Source of the DNA: Nocardioides sp. W7
GTDB taxonomy: Bacteria > Actinomycetota > Actinomycetes > Propionibacteriales > Nocardioidaceae
DNA: 64,000 nt
Assembly (NCBI RefSeq): GCF_022919075.1
Contig: NZ_CP095078.1
Location: forward strand, 2,976,001-3,040,000
Reading direction: 5' to 3'
The notes under the pieces were generated by a model, which worked only from the letters and a program-made list of their open reading frames with translations, was not told the origin of the DNA and searched no databases. The translations under genes were made by a program, and so were the position numbers. Every line of letters starts with the position of its first letter. Within the stretch, counting starts at the first letter, position 1. Positions 55,710 through 63,446 of the stretch are shown in pieces.

Positions 55710-55756
55710 ACCTGTGCCACCCTGCTGCCCATGAGGCTAAGCAGGGTGGCACAGGT
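55710..55756 (+). terminator. acnA terminator enclosing the next gene's start codon
   Basis: Perfect 17-base arms (55710-55726 and 55740-55756) with a 13-base loop and a T-rich tail (TCGTTTTC). The ATG of the lipoprotein gene (55731-55733) lies in the loop and its first codons form the right arm. Confidence 0.85.
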
Positions 55757-56360
55757 CGTTTTCGGGGTTCTGCTGGCAGGCAGTCTGGTGGCGTGCGGTG
55801 ACGACGGAGGCTCGTCCACCGAGGAGCCGCAGGCGACCGTGACCGTCACCGAGACCCCCACGCCCACGCCCACGCCGACCGAGACGGCCTCGGCGACACC
55901 CGCCCCGACGCCCACCGAGTCCGCGACGCCCGAGGCGCCGTCCACCGAGGTGCCGCGCACGTACGACGACGCGCTGGCGCGCTTCGACGCGCTCGGCCAG
56001 GAGCCGGCGGCGTACCTCCGCTTCACCACCGACACCGACATCTATTGCGTCCTGGACGACAAGGAGCTCCCGGCGGGCTGCGAGCTCGGCGAGCGCGACG
56101 GCGCCGAGGACCCCGACGTGTGCGGCGAGGCACTGACGACCAAGGTCGGCCGGATCGAGCTGCAGGAGGGTCGGGCGGTCCCGGTCTGCAACACCGACAC
56201 CATCCGCGGCGACATGCCCGACGTGCTGAACCCCGGCGAGGCGGCCCGAGCCGGAGACGTCCAGTGCCTCAACGACCTCGGCGGCATCGTGTGCGTGAGC
56301 GTGTCGTCGAGTCAGGGCTTCTTCATGCGGCCGGGCGAGTACGTCATCTTCGATTCCTGA
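55731..56360 (+). CDS. Secreted lipoprotein with Thr/Pro-rich linker
   Basis: A 209-residue lipoprotein. The signal RLSRVAQVVFGVLLAGSLVAC ends in a type II cleavage site with lipidation at Cys22. Residues about 33-80 are a Thr/Pro/Ser/Glu-rich linker (PTPTPTPTETASATPAPTP). The C-terminal domain has four Cys (CVLDD, GCELG, VCGEAL, CNTD) and ends RPGEYVIFDS; I do not recognise it. The ATG lies in the loop of the acnA terminator, and no Shine-Dalgarno precedes it, so its expression route is unclear. Alternative downstream starts would remove the signal peptide. Confidence 0.72.
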   Translation: MRLSRVAQVVFGVLLAGSLVACGDDGGSSTEEPQATVTVTETPTPTPTPTETASATPAPTPTESATPEAPSTEVPRTYDDALARFDALGQEPAAYLRFTTDTDIYCVLDDKELPAGCELGERDGAEDPDVCGEALTTKVGRIELQEGRAVPVCNTDTIRGDMPDVLNPGEAARAGDVQCLNDLGGIVCVSVSSSQGFFMRPGEYVIFDS

Positions 56361-56361
56361 C

Positions 56362-57600
56362 TCAGGCGCGGGGGGCGATCCGCGCGAGCCGCTCGGCCGC
56401 GTCGGCGAAGCGCTCGGCGCCGCGCCCGTCGTCCAGTCGGGCCGCCGCCGCGGCGGCGCCGTCGCTGAGGGCGCGGGCCTCGGCGACCGCCGTCCGCAGC
56501 CGCTCCGGGGTCAGCTCCTTCGGGCGCACCATCACCCCGGCGCCCGCCTCGGTCACCCGGCGGGCGATCTCCGGCTGGTCGCGCCCGAACGGCACCACCA
56601 CGGAGGGGACGCCCGCCGCCATCGCCCGCGACACGATGCCGAACCCGCCGTGGCACACGACGGCCGCGCAGGACGGCAGCACCTGACCGTGCGGGACGAA
56701 CCGCTCGACCCGCACGTTGCCGGCCGAGGTCAGCCCGGCCTCGTCGTACGCGTCGGCCAGCGTGAGCAGCACCCGGACGGGCTCGTCGCGCAGCGCGGCG
56801 ACGGCCACCCGCGCGAGGTCCTCGTCGCCCTGGTAGTCGGTCGAGCACGTCACCAGCACCCACGGGTCGCCGGGCTCGTCGACATAGGCCGGGCGCTCCG
56901 CGGGCAGGTCCCACGGCACCGGGCCGGCGAGGGTGACGTGGTCGGGCAGGTCGGTGCGCGGGTACTCCAGCGGCTCGCCGGTCAGCGTGATCACCGCGTC
57001 CGGGCGGCGGTAGAGCTCCAGCGGGGTGCGGTACGCCGGGAGGCCGGCCTCGCGGCGCAGCGCGTTGACGCCGGGCAACATCGCCTTGCCGAACAGCCGC
57101 TCGACCACCTTCCAGACCAGCGCGTCGCGGACCCGGCCGACCGGGCCGCGCATCGGCCGGAGGCCCGGCCCGTACGGCGGGATCCCGCGTCCGGGCAGCG
57201 GCAGCACCGACGGCATCAGCGTCGCTCGCGGGAGACCCGAGGTCTCCGCGACGGTGAGGGCGCCGTACGACATGCAGTCGACGAGGAGGACGTCCGGGCG
57301 GTGCTCCTCGATGGCGGCTGCGAGGTCCGGGCCGTCGTACCGGCCGCGTCCGATCAGGTCGGTCTGACCGCTGGCGAGCCGGTCGGCGTCGGAGGCGGCC
57401 AGGTAGTCGGTGACGGGGACCTCGAGGATCCGCGGGTCGAGGGGGGAGACGTCCAGCCCGGCCGCGGTGAGGGGACCGACCAGCTCGGGGAGCACCCGGG
57501 CGTGGACGTCGTGGCCCCGGCGCCGCAGCTCGAGCAGGCCGGGCACGACGGGCAGGGTGTGCCCGACGGCGGGGGAGAGGTAGGCGAGGAAACGGGTCAT
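56362..57600 (-). CDS. MGT/UGT-type glycosyltransferase
   Basis: A 412-residue GT-B enzyme of the macrolide/UDP-glycosyltransferase type. The N-terminal half starts RFLAYLSPAVGHTLPVVPGLLELRRRGHDV; the C-terminal half has the nucleotide-sugar region GHGGFGIVSRAMAAGVPSVVVPFGRDQPE near residue 330 (CHGGFGI). It would glycosylate a small hydrophobic acceptor such as an antibiotic or lipid, but no biosynthetic cluster is nearby. The ATG lies about 7 bases from CATACT and is divergent from a TetR gene across 56 bases, so the regulator likely controls it. Acceptor unknown. Confidence 0.85.
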   Translation of the reverse strand: MTRFLAYLSPAVGHTLPVVPGLLELRRRGHDVHARVLPELVGPLTAAGLDVSPLDPRILEVPVTDYLAASDADRLASGQTDLIGRGRYDGPDLAAAIEEHRPDVLLVDCMSYGALTVAETSGLPRATLMPSVLPLPGRGIPPYGPGLRPMRGPVGRVRDALVWKVVERLFGKAMLPGVNALRREAGLPAYRTPLELYRRPDAVITLTGEPLEYPRTDLPDHVTLAGPVPWDLPAERPAYVDEPGDPWVLVTCSTDYQGDEDLARVAVAALRDEPVRVLLTLADAYDEAGLTSAGNVRVERFVPHGQVLPSCAAVVCHGGFGIVSRAMAAGVPSVVVPFGRDQPEIARRVTEAGAGVMVRPKELTPERLRTAVAEARALSDGAAAAAARLDDGRGAERFADAAERLARIAPRA

Positions 57601-57656
57601 ATCGGTTAGTATGCGGACCAATTCATTTGGGTCAACCTCAATTCAAAGGTGGTTCG
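57601..57656. promoter_or_regulatory. Divergent promoter/operator of the glycosyltransferase-TetR pair
   Basis: The direct repeat CAATTCA occurs at 57619-57625 and 57639-57645, exactly 20 bp apart (two helical turns). AAAGGTGG at 57645-57652 is the TetR ribosome site. The AT-rich island is typical of a TetR operator. Confidence 0.5.
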
Positions 57657-58241
57657 GTGCCCCGACGCTACGAGATGACGGGCCGGACGCGGGCGATGGA
57701 GCGCACCCGCGACGCGATCCTCGACGCTGCGGTCGAGCTCTTCGCCCCGGCCTGGTACGACGACGTCACGCTCGCCGACGTCGCCCGGGCGGCCGGCGTC
57801 TCCCAGCAGACGGTCGTCAACCACTTCGGCAGCAAGGTCCGGCTCTACCTGGCCGGGCTCGCCGAGCGGGTGGGGCCCGGGATCGACAGCGCCCGGGCGC
57901 GGGCGGTCCCCGGTGACGTCGCGTCGGTGGTCGGCGTCGTCGTCGAGGACTACGAGGAGACCGGCGACGGTACGGCGCGGCTGATCGCGACGGCCGAGCG
58001 GCTGCCGGAGCTGGCGGAGGCGGTCGCCGCCGGCCGGGCGGCGCACCGGGCGTTCGTCGCGACGGCGTTCGCGCCGCAGCTGGCCCGACGGCGCGGAGTC
58101 GCGCGGGAGCGGGTGCTCGTGCGGCTGGCGACGGTGCTCGACGTGACCGTGTGGAAGCGTCTGCGCCGCGACGAGGGGCTGTCCCGCGAGGAGACGGCGG
58201 AGCACCTCACGGCCCTGGTCGAGGGCGTCCTTGCGGACTGA
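57657..58241 (+). CDS. TetR family transcriptional regulator
   Basis: A 194-residue regulator. The helix-turn-helix is RTRDAILDAAVELFAPAWYDDVTLADVARAAGVSQQTVVNHFGSKVRLYLA at residues about 15-65 (paraphrased span). The ligand domain is helical without further motif. GTG is set by AAAGGTGG 4 bases upstream; an earlier in-frame ATG at 57627 would extend the protein into the operator. It is divergent from the glycosyltransferase gene, its likely target. Effector unknown. Confidence 0.88.
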   Translation: MPRRYEMTGRTRAMERTRDAILDAAVELFAPAWYDDVTLADVARAAGVSQQTVVNHFGSKVRLYLAGLAERVGPGIDSARARAVPGDVASVVGVVVEDYEETGDGTARLIATAERLPELAEAVAAGRAAHRAFVATAFAPQLARRRGVARERVLVRLATVLDVTVWKRLRRDEGLSREETAEHLTALVEGVLAD

Positions 58242-58298
58242 CCCCTCCTTTTCCGGCCCCCGTCGCGTGGTGAGGGGTATGGACCCCGAGGAGGACCG

Positions 58299-59645
58299 AT
58301 GACGACCCTGCGCGAACGGCTGACCGACCTGGCCGACGAGGCGCCGTACCCCCCGGACGCTCCGGACCTGTGGGACCGCGGCCGGCGCTACGGCCGGCGC
58401 CGGCGTGCCGGTGCCGCCGCGGTGGCCCTGGCCGTGGTCGTGACGATCGCGTCCGGCGTGCTGAGCCTGGCGCCGTGGCAGGAGGTGTCGGTCCAGCCCG
58501 CCTCGGCCGAGAGCGAGCTCCGGTTGCCCGACCGGGTCTACCGCCCCAGCCCGTGGACGCCGGGGACCGACGACACGGGACCGGCCGGACCGCTGGTGGC
58601 CGTGGTCGAGACCGAGCGCGCGTCGTGGACGGGCTACGGCAGCGGCCTGGCGGGCGTCACGCCCGAGGGCGACTACGTCTTTCTCGACCTCGACGACCAG
58701 ACCGGCGACGCCGTCGGGCTCAGCCCCGACGGGCGGCACCTGGCGTACTGGTACACCGACCCCGGCCGGCCCGAGCTCTCCGCCGACGGCTCGGGCGAGC
58801 CGGCCGCCGCCGGGGTCGCGGTGCTGGACACGGTGACCGGGGAGACCGTGCGTGAGCCCCTGGGGGGCGAATGGGGGGTGTCGACCTCGATCCTGATCTG
58901 GGCGGGCAGCCTGCTGTGGGTCCCGGAGTGGCAGAGCGACGAGCCGGAGCGGGACGAGGACGGCGGCGGCATCGGCGGCGTCAGCGTGCTGCGCCGGGTC
59001 ACCGCGTGGGACCTGGCGACGGGTGCGAAGGTGGACCACGAGTCGAAGACCTTCCTGGCCATGCTGCCGGGGGCGACGGCCTCGGGGGACCGGCTGGTCG
59101 TGTCGCGGGGCGGCCGGGTCCACCTAGTGGGTCCGGACGGCCGACGCGAACGGGTCGCTCGGCTGAGCGGGCAGCAGGCGGGCACGGCGGCGATCGACCC
59201 GACCGGCACCTGGCTGGCCGATCTCGGCGACACCGACCCCCTCGGGGACGGGAACGACGACGCGGGACCGATCCGGGTCGCTCGGCTGCCGGCTGGCCAC
59301 GATGGAGTGCTGACGCCCACCACGCTCGACGGGCCGATGGTCAGGGGGCTCATCGGATGGCGCAGCGGGCACGAGCTGGTCGCCCGGCGCGTGGTCTCGG
59401 GCGCGACCGCCTACGAGGCCGTGGATGTGGAGACCGGTTCCCGCTCCACCCTGCTCACACTGGACGAGGACCTGGGATCGAGCCAGGTGCACCTCGCCGC
59501 GGACGCGCTGGCCGCGCCGCTCTTCGACGCACCGGCGCCGCCGTCCCGGCACGACCCGCGGGTCGTGCTGGTGGCCGGGCTCGGTGCCGCTGCCGCTCTG
59601 GGCGCGCTCGGCCTGCTGCTGTGGAGGCGCCGTGTTCGCGCCTGA
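58299..59645 (+). CDS. Membrane-anchored propeller-like protein beside an ECF sigma gene
   Basis: A 448-residue protein. A cytosolic N-terminus (RERLTDLADEAPYPPDAPDLWDRGRRYGRRRR) precedes a helix (AGAAAVALAVVVTIASGVLSL, about 38-58), then an exported region of about 350 residues with propeller-like blades (GLSPDGRHLAYWYTDPG; GTWLADLGDTDPL), and a C-terminal helix (VVLVAGLGAAAALGALGLLLW). Two spans bracket an extracytoplasmic domain. It overlaps the following sigma gene by 14 bases. It resembles the protein at 35214-36311 in layout. AGGAGGACC precedes the ATG. An anti-sigma or sensor role is inferred; no zinc motif is seen. Confidence 0.7.
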   Translation: MTTLRERLTDLADEAPYPPDAPDLWDRGRRYGRRRRAGAAAVALAVVVTIASGVLSLAPWQEVSVQPASAESELRLPDRVYRPSPWTPGTDDTGPAGPLVAVVETERASWTGYGSGLAGVTPEGDYVFLDLDDQTGDAVGLSPDGRHLAYWYTDPGRPELSADGSGEPAAAGVAVLDTVTGETVREPLGGEWGVSTSILIWAGSLLWVPEWQSDEPERDEDGGGIGGVSVLRRVTAWDLATGAKVDHESKTFLAMLPGATASGDRLVVSRGGRVHLVGPDGRRERVARLSGQQAGTAAIDPTGTWLADLGDTDPLGDGNDDAGPIRVARLPAGHDGVLTPTTLDGPMVRGLIGWRSGHELVARRVVSGATAYEAVDVETGSRSTLLTLDEDLGSSQVHLAADALAAPLFDAPAPPSRHDPRVVLVAGLGAAAALGALGLLLWRRRVRA

Positions 59646-60135
59646 CCGGTCCGGCTTCGAGGAGTACGTCGCCGCCCGCCGCGGGGCCCTGCTGCGGACG
59701 GCGTACCTCCTGACCGGGAAGCACGAGGACGCCGAGGACCTGGTGCAGGTGGCGCTGGTGAAGGCGGTGCCGAGGTGGCGCCGGATCGCCGACGATCCGG
59801 AGCCGTACATCCGCAAGATCCTCGTCCACGAGAACGTCAGCCGCTGGCGCTCCCGGCGCTGGCGCGAGCAGACCGCGGAGGTGCTGCCCGAGGCGCCGAG
59901 CGCGGGGCCCGATCTGGACGATCGCGAGGTGCTCCGAGCGGCACTGCTGCGGCTCGCGCCGCGGCAGCGGGCCGTGGTCGTGCTGCGCTACTACGACGAC
60001 CTCACCGAGCGGCAGACCGCCGAGGTGCTGGGCATCGGGGTCGGCACCGTGAAGTCGCAGGCCCGCGACGCCCTCGCCCGGCTGCGGACGCTGGTGCCGG
60101 GCGTCGGCGAGGTGCTGGCTACCGTGGAGCCATGA
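59632..60135 (+). CDS. SigE-family ECF RNA polymerase sigma factor (second copy)
   Basis: A 167-residue group 4 sigma factor. Region 2 is [33 protein letters not shown] near residue 20; region 4 is [47 protein letters not shown], with GTVKSQ as in the copy at 36317-36847. The start GTG overlaps the propeller gene by 14 bases, coupling translation. It ends within the leader of the thiamine-binding gene, whose -10 box lies in its last codons. Targets unknown. Confidence 0.85.
   Translation: MFAPDRSGFEEYVAARRGALLRTAYLLTGKHEDAEDLVQVALVKAVPRWRRIADDPEPYIRKILVHENVSRWRSRRWREQTAEVLPEAPSAGPDLDDREVLRAALLRLAPRQRAVVVLRYYDDLTERQTAEVLGIGVGTVKSQARDALARLRTLVPGVGEVLATVEP
60120..60131 (+). promoter_or_regulatory. 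Internal leaderless-type -10 box
   Basis: TACCGT (60120-60125) lies 6 bases before the ATG at 60132, inside the end of the sigma gene. Confidence 0.45.
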
Positions 60136-60431
60136 TCGTGGCCTTCAGCATCAGCCCCTCGACCGCCGACGAGACGGGTGGGGTCTCCGAGGCCGTGGCC
60201 GCCGCGGTGCGCGTCGTCCGCGAGTCCGGGCTTCCCAACGAGACCAACGCGATGTTCACCAACATCGAGGGGGAGTGGGACGAGGTGATGGCGGTGGTGA
60301 AGCGGGCCGTCGACGCGGTCGCCGCCGTGTCGCCCCGGGTCGGGCTGGTGCTCAAGGCCGACATCCGGCCCGGCTGGGACGGCCAGCTCACCGCGAAGGT
60401 CGAGCGCGTCGAACGCGCGCTCGAGGGCTGA
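60132..60431 (+). CDS. Thiamine-binding protein (MTH1187/YkoF-like)
   Basis: A 99-residue protein of the DUF77/MTH1187 family. [34 protein letters not shown], then [26 protein letters not shown], match the ferredoxin-like subunits that bind thiamine or HMP in other organisms. It would act in thiamine salvage or transport, but no transporter is next to it. The following gene starts inside its stop codon (TGATG). Ligand binding is family-based. Confidence 0.82.
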   Translation: MIVAFSISPSTADETGGVSEAVAAAVRVVRESGLPNETNAMFTNIEGEWDEVMAVVKRAVDAVAAVSPRVGLVLKADIRPGWDGQLTAKVERVERALEG

Positions 60432-61123
60432 TGACGGAGCACGAGCCGCCGCCGCTGCCGACGTACCAGCCCTATCCGACGGTCCCGCCCCCGGTCTCGC
60501 CGCCGGTGTCGCTGCCGGACGGGGGCGGCGAGGTGCTGTTCCGTTCGCTGGGGGAGACGCCGCCGCCGCGGCGGACCGGCCGGGTGGTGGTCGCCCTGGT
60601 CGTGGGCGCAGCCCTGGTCGCGGGCGCGATCGCAGTGCCGGTCTCGCTGCTGGCCGACGAGCCGCCGCCGGACCTGAGCGAGGTCGTCGTGGTCGAGGAC
60701 CTGCGGACCGACCACCTCGACGACGACATCTCGTACCCGACCACGCCGCCGATCGGTGGCCCGCACGCCGACGTCTGGCTCGACTGCGGGGCGTACGACG
60801 TGCCCGTGCGCAACGAGAACGCCGTCCACGACCTCGAGCACGGCAGCGTGTGGATCACCTACCGGTCGGGTCTCTCCGACGACGACGTCGAGGTGCTCGC
60901 CGACCTGCTGCCGCAGAACGGCATCCTCTCGCCGTACGACGACCTGCCCGCGCCGGTCGTGGTCACGGTCTGGGGCCGCCAGCTCCGGCTCGACGGTGCG
61001 GACGACGAGCGGCTGCCGCTGTTCATCGACGAGTACGCCGGCGGGGTCACCGCACCCGAGCCGGGCGTGACGTGCGCCGGCGGGATCCCGGACCCGACCG
61101 GGGGCACTGGCTCGGTCGTCTGA
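60431..61123 (+). CDS. DUF3105 domain-containing membrane protein
   Basis: A 230-residue protein. A Pro-rich cytosolic tail (about 50 residues) precedes one helix (VVVALVVGAALVAGAIAVPVSLL, about 52-74), then an exported DUF3105 domain with DISYPTTPPIGGPHADVWLDCGAYDVPVRNENAVHDLEHGSVWITY (paraphrased) near residue 100 and CAGGIPDP near the end. The conserved H-E-H pattern (AVHDLEHGSVW) and Cys pair suggest metal or redox binding, inferred. Coupled to the thiamine gene by TGATG. Function unknown. Confidence 0.83.
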   Translation: MTEHEPPPLPTYQPYPTVPPPVSPPVSLPDGGGEVLFRSLGETPPPRRTGRVVVALVVGAALVAGAIAVPVSLLADEPPPDLSEVVVVEDLRTDHLDDDISYPTTPPIGGPHADVWLDCGAYDVPVRNENAVHDLEHGSVWITYRSGLSDDDVEVLADLLPQNGILSPYDDLPAPVVVTVWGRQLRLDGADDERLPLFIDEYAGGVTAPEPGVTCAGGIPDPTGGTGSVV

Positions 61124-61130
61124 AGGACTC

Positions 61131-61919
61131 TCAGCCGACGAGCTCGGCCTGGAGCTGGGTCTCGGTGCTGCTGAAGCCCACGCCCTGGTAGAGCCGCATC
61201 GCGTGGTAGTCCGGGTCGGCGACGATCACCAGGGTCCGCACGCCCAGCTCGTCGAGCGCGTGCCGGCCGGCGTGGTGGACGAGGGTGCCGGCGAGCCCCC
61301 GGCCGCGGCTCTCCGGGTGCGTCTCGACGTTCTGGAACCGGGCCAGCCCGTGGCCGGCCCGGGAGATCCCCAGGCCCGAGAGCATCCGGCCGTCCTCGAA
61401 CGCGCCGAACCAGGCGCCGCTGCCGTCCGCGGTGAGCCGGCGCTCGGCCTCGGCCTGGCGGCGGGCGAACTCCTCGTACGCCGGTCCGGACTCGTCGGCG
61501 TAGCAGGCCATCGTCAGGGCGAACCGCTGCTCCCAGTCGGCGTCGGTCTCCAGCTGCCGGAGCTGCGCGGTGTGGTTGGCGTGCCGGGGGTGGTGCACCT
61601 CGTCGGCGGTGAGCACCGTGGAGACGCTGACCCGGAAGCCCCGGTCGGCGAAGACCCTCAGGGTCGACCGGTCGCCGGTCGGGTCGTCCACGCCGAAGGT
61701 GCGGTGCGTGACGTCGGGGAGGAGCTCCTCGAACAGGCCGAGCCACCGATCGAGGTCGCGCTGCATCGGGGCGCGCCGCAGGAGCAGGAAGTTGCCCCAC
61801 CGAAAGGTCGGGTTGTCGGGGGTGCGGACCACGACGTAGGTGCCGTGGTGCTCGACGATGCTGCCGGAGCCCGCGAGCAGCGCCAGGTCGGTGCGCCAGG
61901 CGCGGGACAGAAGCTCCAT
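61131..61919 (-). CDS. GNAT family N-acetyltransferase
   Basis: A 262-residue protein with a C-terminal GNAT domain. The acetyl-CoA loop is ETHPESRGRGLAGTLVHHAGRHA near residue 200, and VADPDYHAMRLYQGVGFSSTE closes the fold. The N-terminal 120 residues (LLSRAWRTDLALLAGSGSIVEHHG) are a second, degenerate GNAT-like half. It transfers acetyl groups to an unknown amine. Start is 25 bases from the divergent YjbQ ATG, with back-to-back -10 boxes. Converges on the DUF3105 gene. Confidence 0.82.
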   Translation of the reverse strand: MELLSRAWRTDLALLAGSGSIVEHHGTYVVVRTPDNPTFRWGNFLLLRRAPMQRDLDRWLGLFEELLPDVTHRTFGVDDPTGDRSTLRVFADRGFRVSVSTVLTADEVHHPRHANHTAQLRQLETDADWEQRFALTMACYADESGPAYEEFARRQAEAERRLTADGSGAWFGAFEDGRMLSGLGISRAGHGLARFQNVETHPESRGRGLAGTLVHHAGRHALDELGVRTLVIVADPDYHAMRLYQGVGFSSTETQLQAELVG

Positions 61920-61944
61920 TCCCGAACTATCTAGCATGGCGAGC
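61920..61944. promoter_or_regulatory. 25-base divergent leaderless promoter
   Basis: GATAGT on the minus strand (61931-61926) and TAGCAT on the plus strand (61932-61937) are directly back-to-back, 6 and 7 bases from the two ATGs. One polymerase would exclude the other. Confidence 0.5.
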
Positions 61945-62352
61945 ATGCACTCGGAGACGAAGCGATTTCGAACGGGTAACCGTGAGGTCGTCCTGGACCT
62001 CACGCACGACTGCTCGACGTGGGTCGCGGAGCGGGGCGACGGGCTGCTGCACGTCTTCGTGCCGCACGCGACCGCGGGGATCGCGATCCTCGAGACCGGT
62101 GCCGGGAGCGACGACGACCTGCTGGCCGCCCTCGCGGACCTGCTCCCCGCCGACGACCGGTGGCGACACCGACACGGCAGCCCCGGCCACGGCCGCTCGC
62201 ACGTGATGCCGGCGCTGGTGCCGCCGTACGCCACGGTCCCGGTGCTCGACGGCCGGCTCGCGCTCGGCACCTGGCAGAGCATCTGCCTGGTCGACCTCAA
62301 CGTGGACAACCCCGACCGCGACGTGCGGTTGAGCTTCCTGGCGTCGGCGTGA
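61945..62352 (+). CDS. YjbQ/UPF0047 family protein
   Basis: A 135-residue protein of the UPF0047 (YjbQ) family. VFVPHATAGIAILETG near residue 34 and RHGSPGHGRSHVMPALVPP near 73 hold the conserved His residues of the putative active site; GTWQSICLVDLN follows. The fold has been linked with thiamine-phosphate synthase-like activity, but no reaction is firm. Leaderless promoter TAGCAT; an ATG three codons earlier would lie inside that box. Overlaps the next GNAT gene by 4 bases. Confidence 0.85.
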   Translation: MHSETKRFRTGNREVVLDLTHDCSTWVAERGDGLLHVFVPHATAGIAILETGAGSDDDLLAALADLLPADDRWRHRHGSPGHGRSHVMPALVPPYATVPVLDGRLALGTWQSICLVDLNVDNPDRDVRLSFLASA

Positions 62353-62924
62353 GCGTGCTCGTGCGGCCCGAGGCCGCGGCGGACCGGGCGGCGGTACGCC
62401 GGGTGGTGGCGGAGGCGTTCGGCGACGAGGGCCTGCTGATCGTCGAGCTGCTCGGGGCCCTGGACGCCGCCGGCCGGAGCCGGGTCGGCCTGGTCGCCGA
62501 GCTGGACGGGGTCGTGGTCGGGCACGTGCAGCTGAGCCAGTCGTGGGTCGACGCCCGTGAGGCGCTGGTCGAGGTGCTGGTGCTCAGCCCGTTGTCGGTC
62601 GCGCCGGCCGCGCAGCGGCGCGGGGTCGGCACGGCGTTGCTGGCCGCGGCCGTGGCTGCCGCGCGCGCCACCGGCGTACCGGCCGTGTTCCTGGAAGGCT
62701 CGCCCGACTTCTACGCCGCACGCGGCTGGGAGCGGGGGAGCGCGCACGGCTTCACCCGCCCGTCGGCGCGGATCCCCGACGCCGCCTTCCAGGTGGTGGT
62801 GTTCGATTCGCGCGAGCCCTGGATGACCGGACCGCTGGTCTACTGCGACCCGTTCTGGGCCCTGGATGCGGTCGGCCTGCGCGATCCGCTCCTGGCGGAG
62901 ATCGAACGTACGTTCGATTCCTGA
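62349..62924 (+). CDS. GNAT family N-acetyltransferase
   Basis: A 191-residue single-domain acetyltransferase. RPEAAADRAAVRRVVAEAF starts the fold; SVAPAAQRRGVGTALLAAAVAAAR near residue 80 is the acetyl-CoA-binding motif A, and GSPDFYAARGWERGSAHGF near 117 is motif B, resembling the YhbS branch. The GTG overlaps the YjbQ stop (GTGA). Substrate unknown. Confidence 0.87.
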   Translation: MSVLVRPEAAADRAAVRRVVAEAFGDEGLLIVELLGALDAAGRSRVGLVAELDGVVVGHVQLSQSWVDAREALVEVLVLSPLSVAPAAQRRGVGTALLAAAVAAARATGVPAVFLEGSPDFYAARGWERGSAHGFTRPSARIPDAAFQVVVFDSREPWMTGPLVYCDPFWALDAVGLRDPLLAEIERTFDS

Positions 62925-62926
62925 GG

Positions 62927-62939
62927 TAGCCTGGGGGCC
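62927..62939 (+). promoter_or_regulatory. Leaderless-type -10 box
   Basis: TAGCCT (62927-62932) lies 7 bases before the ATG at 62940. Confidence 0.5.
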
Positions 62940-63305
62940 ATGTCCGTCGCCCCGCCCGGCTGGCCCGCCGGCGTCCGTCCGCCCGACGCCCCCGACTGGG
63001 AGCGCACGGCGGTCGACTGGCTGCTCGACCAGTGCCCACCCGAGTACCGCTCGTACGCCGTCCTGCGCCGGCACGCGCTGGTGCTGGCGAGGTTCGGGGT
63101 GCTGCACGTCGAGGCGTGCCAGGCCACCACCCGCCGCGCGCTCAGCGAGGCCCGCGCCGAGCTGCGGGACGTGGTCGGGCTCGAGGTCGTCGAGGCGGCG
63201 GTCCAGGCCTGGCTCGCCGAGGACGCGCGGCTGGCCGGCGTACGCCGCTCGGTCGGGCTGGTCGAGCAGGCGCTCCGGGGCCGGCGGTTCGCCGCACGGA
63301 TGTGA
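62940..63305 (+). CDS. Hypothetical protein, 121 residues
   Basis: An all-helical 121-residue cytosolic protein I cannot place in a named family. WERTAVDWLLDQCPPEYRSYAVLRRHALVLARFGVLHVEAC near residues 20-60 and VVEAAVQAWLAEDARLAGVRRSVGLVEQALRG at the end suggest a helical bundle. It has a leaderless -10 box upstream and a hairpin terminator downstream, so it is a real single gene. No function assigned. Confidence 0.6.
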   Translation: MSVAPPGWPAGVRPPDAPDWERTAVDWLLDQCPPEYRSYAVLRRHALVLARFGVLHVEACQATTRRALSEARAELRDVVGLEVVEAAVQAWLAEDARLAGVRRSVGLVEQALRGRRFAARM

Positions 63306-63324
63306 GGACCCGGTGTCGACCAAC

Positions 63325-63355
63325 GCCGAGTCAGCACTACTGGTGCTGACTCGGC
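63325..63355 (+). terminator. Hairpin between hypothetical and MMPL genes
   Basis: Perfect 13-base arms (63325-63337, 63343-63355) with a 5-base loop. No T-run. Confidence 0.7.
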
Positions 63356-63446
63356 ACTCCCGGCGGAGCTCCAGTGAACCTCCAGCCGGATCCCAGGACG
63401 GGGGGCGAAGGTCGGTCCGACAACATCGGACCCCCAGGAGAATCCC

